Part shown: one piece after another, positions 60,823 to 64,000 of the stretch
Position numbering within the stretch: position 1 is the first letter of the stretch
How the letters are laid out: the number at the start of each line of letters is the position of its first letter
From: Tubulanus polymorphus
Lineage: Eukaryota; Nemertea; Palaeonemertea; Tubulaniformes; Tubulanidae
DNA length: 64,000 bases
Direction of reading: 5' to 3'
Assembly (NCBI RefSeq): GCF_964204645.1
Contig: NC_134029.1
Coordinates: forward strand, 17,564,450-17,628,449
The notes under the pieces: model-generated
Told to the model about the DNA's origin: nothing
The model's input: only the letters and a program-made list of their open reading frames with translations
The model's database searches: none
Translations under genes and position numbers: made by a program

Positions 60823-60828
60823 AATAAA
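60823..60828 (+). terminator. EIF3J: Candidate polyadenylation signal, EIF3J
   Basis: AATAAA 27 bp after the stop. This would give a very short 3' UTR, so a later hexamer (for example in gaaataaacgcc near 61030) may be used instead. Confidence 0.35.
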
Positions 60829-61876
60829 TACTGGACGTAAATTATCCAAAGTTCTTTCAGTAAACCAGCATGCACGTGTTTATTGCTGTTCATCATAGGT
60901 CATCTTGTTCTATATTCAGTGATTGATGACCAACTGCCAGGAATATTTCTCATCTTCGCATGATATTGAAGAATAATTCAGCCTTCAAAAAAGCCTTTAA
61001 TCTAAAAGAAAGCCAAGTGCACTCAGCAAGAAATAAACGCCGTTGTGTTTCAATTATTCGTTTTACCCTTTATCGCTACAGTAAAACCATGTTTCGGAGC
61101 AACGCAGACACTCATGAAAAAAAGCCAGAAAAGCATCTTGTGTTTCTTGTTTCAGGTATTCGTCTGTGTGCTACCAGGGTCCCTATGACTCCTTGATTCC
61201 TTAAAAAAACTCCTTAACAGAAAATGTTTTTTAAGTTGCTTGAAAGTGCTTTTAATTTGAACAACATGCCTACAACTCCTATAAAACTCTTTCAATTTTT
61301 AGAAATAGGCAATTAGAAATTTGTGTCTAGCTTGTAATTGTACAGTAAACTACACCCAAATCAGTTCAGTTGGGATTTATTCTAACCCTATTAGGCGGTT
61401 ACCAAATTAGAGTTTAGTAGTGTTAAGGATACAGATTTGCATACAAAACCACTAAATTAATGGTTTACTGAGATAAACAATATCGATTTATAGGAGGAGT
61501 CTACTGTATTGGAAATATGAAAGTGATGTAGATACTTTCCTGAAATGTTCTCCTTTATAAACACTCATATCCAGGAATGACTGATATGTATTAGGGACCT
61601 TGGCTAGGCTTAATGTGAGTGACGATCTGCAGCCTGGCACAACTATAATTCAGACATTCACCATTCTTGTGTGAAGTCTTGCGAGTTGCTTTTTGAAAAG
61701 TGTAGCGATAGAATGTCTTGTGATCAAATATAGTATCAATGTCTGAGGGGTAAGGTCCAAGCCGGGTGCAGATACCTGCATATGGTCTCTGTTCTTCCTC
61801 TTACACCCAATAGGCCTATATTAATACAACATAATCTAATTGTACAATATTGTACATAAACTTGTATTGAATAATA
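60829..61876. other. Downstream of EIF3J, nothing recognised
   Basis: Probable 3' UTR at the left, then unassigned sequence without a domain-bearing frame. Confidence 0.4.
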
Positions 61877-62047
61877 CAGTGGAACCTCATTACAGCAAAC
61901 TTCAGGGGACCAGAAAATATGTTCGTTATAACCGATAGATTGTTATATCCAGTATGAAATTAATCAAATTTAAATCAATACTTGGGACAAAATTCTTTAT
62001 ATCTGATGAATCGTTGTATCCAAGTTTGTTAGAACGAGGTTCCACTA
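61877..62047. mobile_element. Tc1/pogo (Tigger)-type MITE
   Basis: Starts TA-CAGTGGAACCTCATTACAGC and ends with the inverse aacgaggttccacta; 171 bp. The CAGTGGAACCTCGTTATAA-type terminus and the TA before it are typical of pogo/Tigger relatives. The internal sequence keeps further degenerate copies of the end motif (gttcgttataacc, tcgttgtatcc). Confidence 0.75.
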
Positions 62048-63007
62048 TTGTTATACAGTAGAATTTCTTACCAAAACATCCGATCAGACTACAGTAAATC
62101 TACTTTTTTTACTGAAATATGGAGTTCTTACTAGATGGTCTTGTGACATTTTCATACAACTAGTCTATCCTTGTATGTTCATGTACTACTTAATGGTGCT
62201 ACTTGGGTTTAGGAAGCTTGACTGTAAATACCTGTGATATTTGGTATCATACATTTCATGTACACTTCTCAACTTGAGCAGACGGCAAAAATGCATGGGA
62301 GGGCACCCCGAAACCTTGAATAACACTGGAATACAAATTTTCTAAATGCTGGATAAGCGACTTAACTTATATATAGCATGCTCTTCATCTTTGTGAGATT
62401 CTAATACTACCGTTTAAATGTTGTAAATTACTCACTGATTACAATTAATCATGCCCAAATGTGCAGGAGTGATAATTGTCGACCATCGATAAACTGGGAG
62501 ATACTGAAAATCTTGCGTACTGGAATACAGGCAGTTTTTTATGTGAATACTGCTAACAGTAAAGGGATTAAGCGCTGATAAGACCCTGAAAATCCTTTGG
62601 CTCATTGGGTGTACAGCAAGCTATTCCGAGATGTACATTGGCTGCCAATGTATTGGTATCAGTGCTCAAAACTGTTTACTGAACATACATCTCTGATACT
62701 GCATTTTTTAAGTCATGTATTAGTTTTCTAACTGTTCACTTTGTGACCCGAAATATAGCAACAACGGATTCTTTAAATAAATTTAACAAATGAACAATTC
62801 CCGAGTGAAACAATTCCCGAGTGAAAATGTTTTTTATGCCAAAAGTGTATATTAAATTATCAGTACAAATGGACCATTCATATTTTGTGTATATATGAGG
62901 ATGGCAGTAAGGGAGATACAATTTTGTGGAGAGGGGTTGAAAACCAGTTTTCTCTAGGGGAGTAGTCTAATCGTAATGAAGAAAAGTACATGTTACTGGA
63001 TCTAACT
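62048..63007. other. Nothing recognised
   Basis: AT-rich, no supported gene on either strand. ttcccgagtgaaa is doubled at about 62798-62826. Confidence 0.4.
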
Positions 63008-63117
63008 TTGAAAACTGGGAATGGTATAAGATCCCACTCCGCTCGAATCTATCTTCAGTAGGTTCCTATCATCAGTAGGTTCAATTGGGATCTTTTATCA
63101 TTCCCAGTTTTCAAAAA
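63008..63117. mobile_element. Small foldback element
   Basis: tttgaaaactgggaatggta continuing to agatccca is mirrored by tgggatcttttatcattccc and agttttcaaa, leaving a loop of about 50 bp with a doubled cagtaggttc. Non-coding. Confidence 0.65.
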
Positions 63118-64000
63118 GTGATCAAGTAGACTATACACACAACAAAGGCGTGTATATATGAAGTAGATTTTTGAGGGGGCAAGTAAAATTTCAGATATGC
63201 TTGCCCCTGGGCTTATTCCTTAGATCGGACCCTGATAATATATAAAGCACCTTTGGCAGGGGGGTTTGAAATGTCATTGGTGGATTATTTTTACCGTTCC
63301 ATATATGCTACCGTCGGTCTGCTGTCTATCCACCACCCTCAGACAATCACATTTTGAATGGCGAAGTCTGAACGAACACATGGTGAATATCCATCTAAAA
63401 ATTGATGGTTCAGACATGACACCCTAATTCATTTTCAAAGAAACGCCTGGACGCATATGTTTTGTGAAAGTGGTGAAGGTCTATCGAATGTCTGTCAGGG
63501 GTGTGTGCAGACAGCAGGTTGATAGCTGCATTATTTCAAGCAATATCTGAGAATTGGCAAAGAAAAATAAACCAAACCAACTACCTGCACATGTATTCAT
63601 ATAAATTATTTACGATTTATTTGACTACCGGTAATTGATGATAAAATATCAAGATAATTGAGATTTGTTTTTTGACCAGCAACATTCTGCATTTTCTTTC
63701 CATCTGCTCGACGAATCTTCATAGAATTCCTATAAAAATAGTGACAGATATCAAAATTCATTTCTTTATTCATCAAAATATAGTACATGTATATCCCGTA
63801 TTCAATATGAATACATGTATGTAGTAAAGATTGCAGTAAAATTAAGCTGATTCTAATGCCTATCGCTCAAAAGTTGTGGATCATAGGCTTAGGTTTTAAG
63901 TTTGCCTCTACTGTTGTGGAGCATAAAATTACCGGTAATTCATTTTCAAATATCTAGACTAGTGGAAAATGGGTTCAGAAAATGCATTCACTGTGATTGT
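63118..64000. other. Nothing recognised
   Basis: No coding, RNA or repeat feature that I can support. Confidence 0.4.

Noticed and set aside
1-64000. CRISPR arrays, operons, bacterial promoters
   Set aside because: The window is eukaryotic; no direct-repeat/spacer pattern or prokaryotic gene layout occurs.

Overview
This is a metazoan genomic window: split genes with GT-AG introns, AATAAA signals, and LINE, hAT, Tc1/pogo-like and Helentron-like elements. Base composition is visibly AT-rich. The transposon mix (tandem-core elements carrying ACGG/CCGT microsatellites, like the molluscan pearl/HINE elements) and the SRCR expansion suggest a lophotrochozoan-type invertebrate. That placement is a weak inference; no species is claimed.

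Layout. (1) 1-8.1 kb holds what I read as a collapsed tandem paralogue of the main gene. Bases 1-300 resemble the flank just upstream of the intact gene (7743-8125), a disrupted copy of the last two SRCR domains lies at 1327-3752, and a sequence at 6455-6994 matches the intact gene's downstream flank (46660-47520). (2) 8718-45294, plus strand, is one large gene. I reconstruct 33 exons: a signal peptide exon, 31 exons encoding 26 SRCR domains, and a last exon with a Ser/Thr-rich stalk, one transmembrane helix and a roughly 99-residue tyrosine-rich tail. The joined exons total 9177 nt (3058 residues) with consistent frames. The domains form a clear order: a canonical cap (D1), eight A-B-C triplets (D2-D25) and a second canonical cap (D26). 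(3) Between D26 and the transmembrane exon lie a broken copy of the tail exon (39786-40010) and a nearly complete but dead LINE on the minus strand (about 40.05-44.5 kb). (4) 45.3-52.5 kb is intergenic, with repeats and a frameshifted class A GPCR pseudogene (48499-49437). (5) 52551-60796, plus strand, is an intact nine-exon EIF3J gene (235 residues) whose second intron contains a tandem-core element with a hAT-like element inside it. (6) 60.8-64 kb has no recognisable gene, only small inverted-repeat elements.

The SRCR protein is predicted to be a very long cell-surface receptor of the scavenger/pattern-recognition kind. Its tail has four separate tyrosine motifs (YDLA, YSEP, YEEV, YANP) that could recruit SH2 proteins. 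Almost every exon junction is phase 1, so whole domains or triplets can be gained, lost or skipped without breaking frame. EIF3J is an unrelated housekeeping neighbour in the same orientation.
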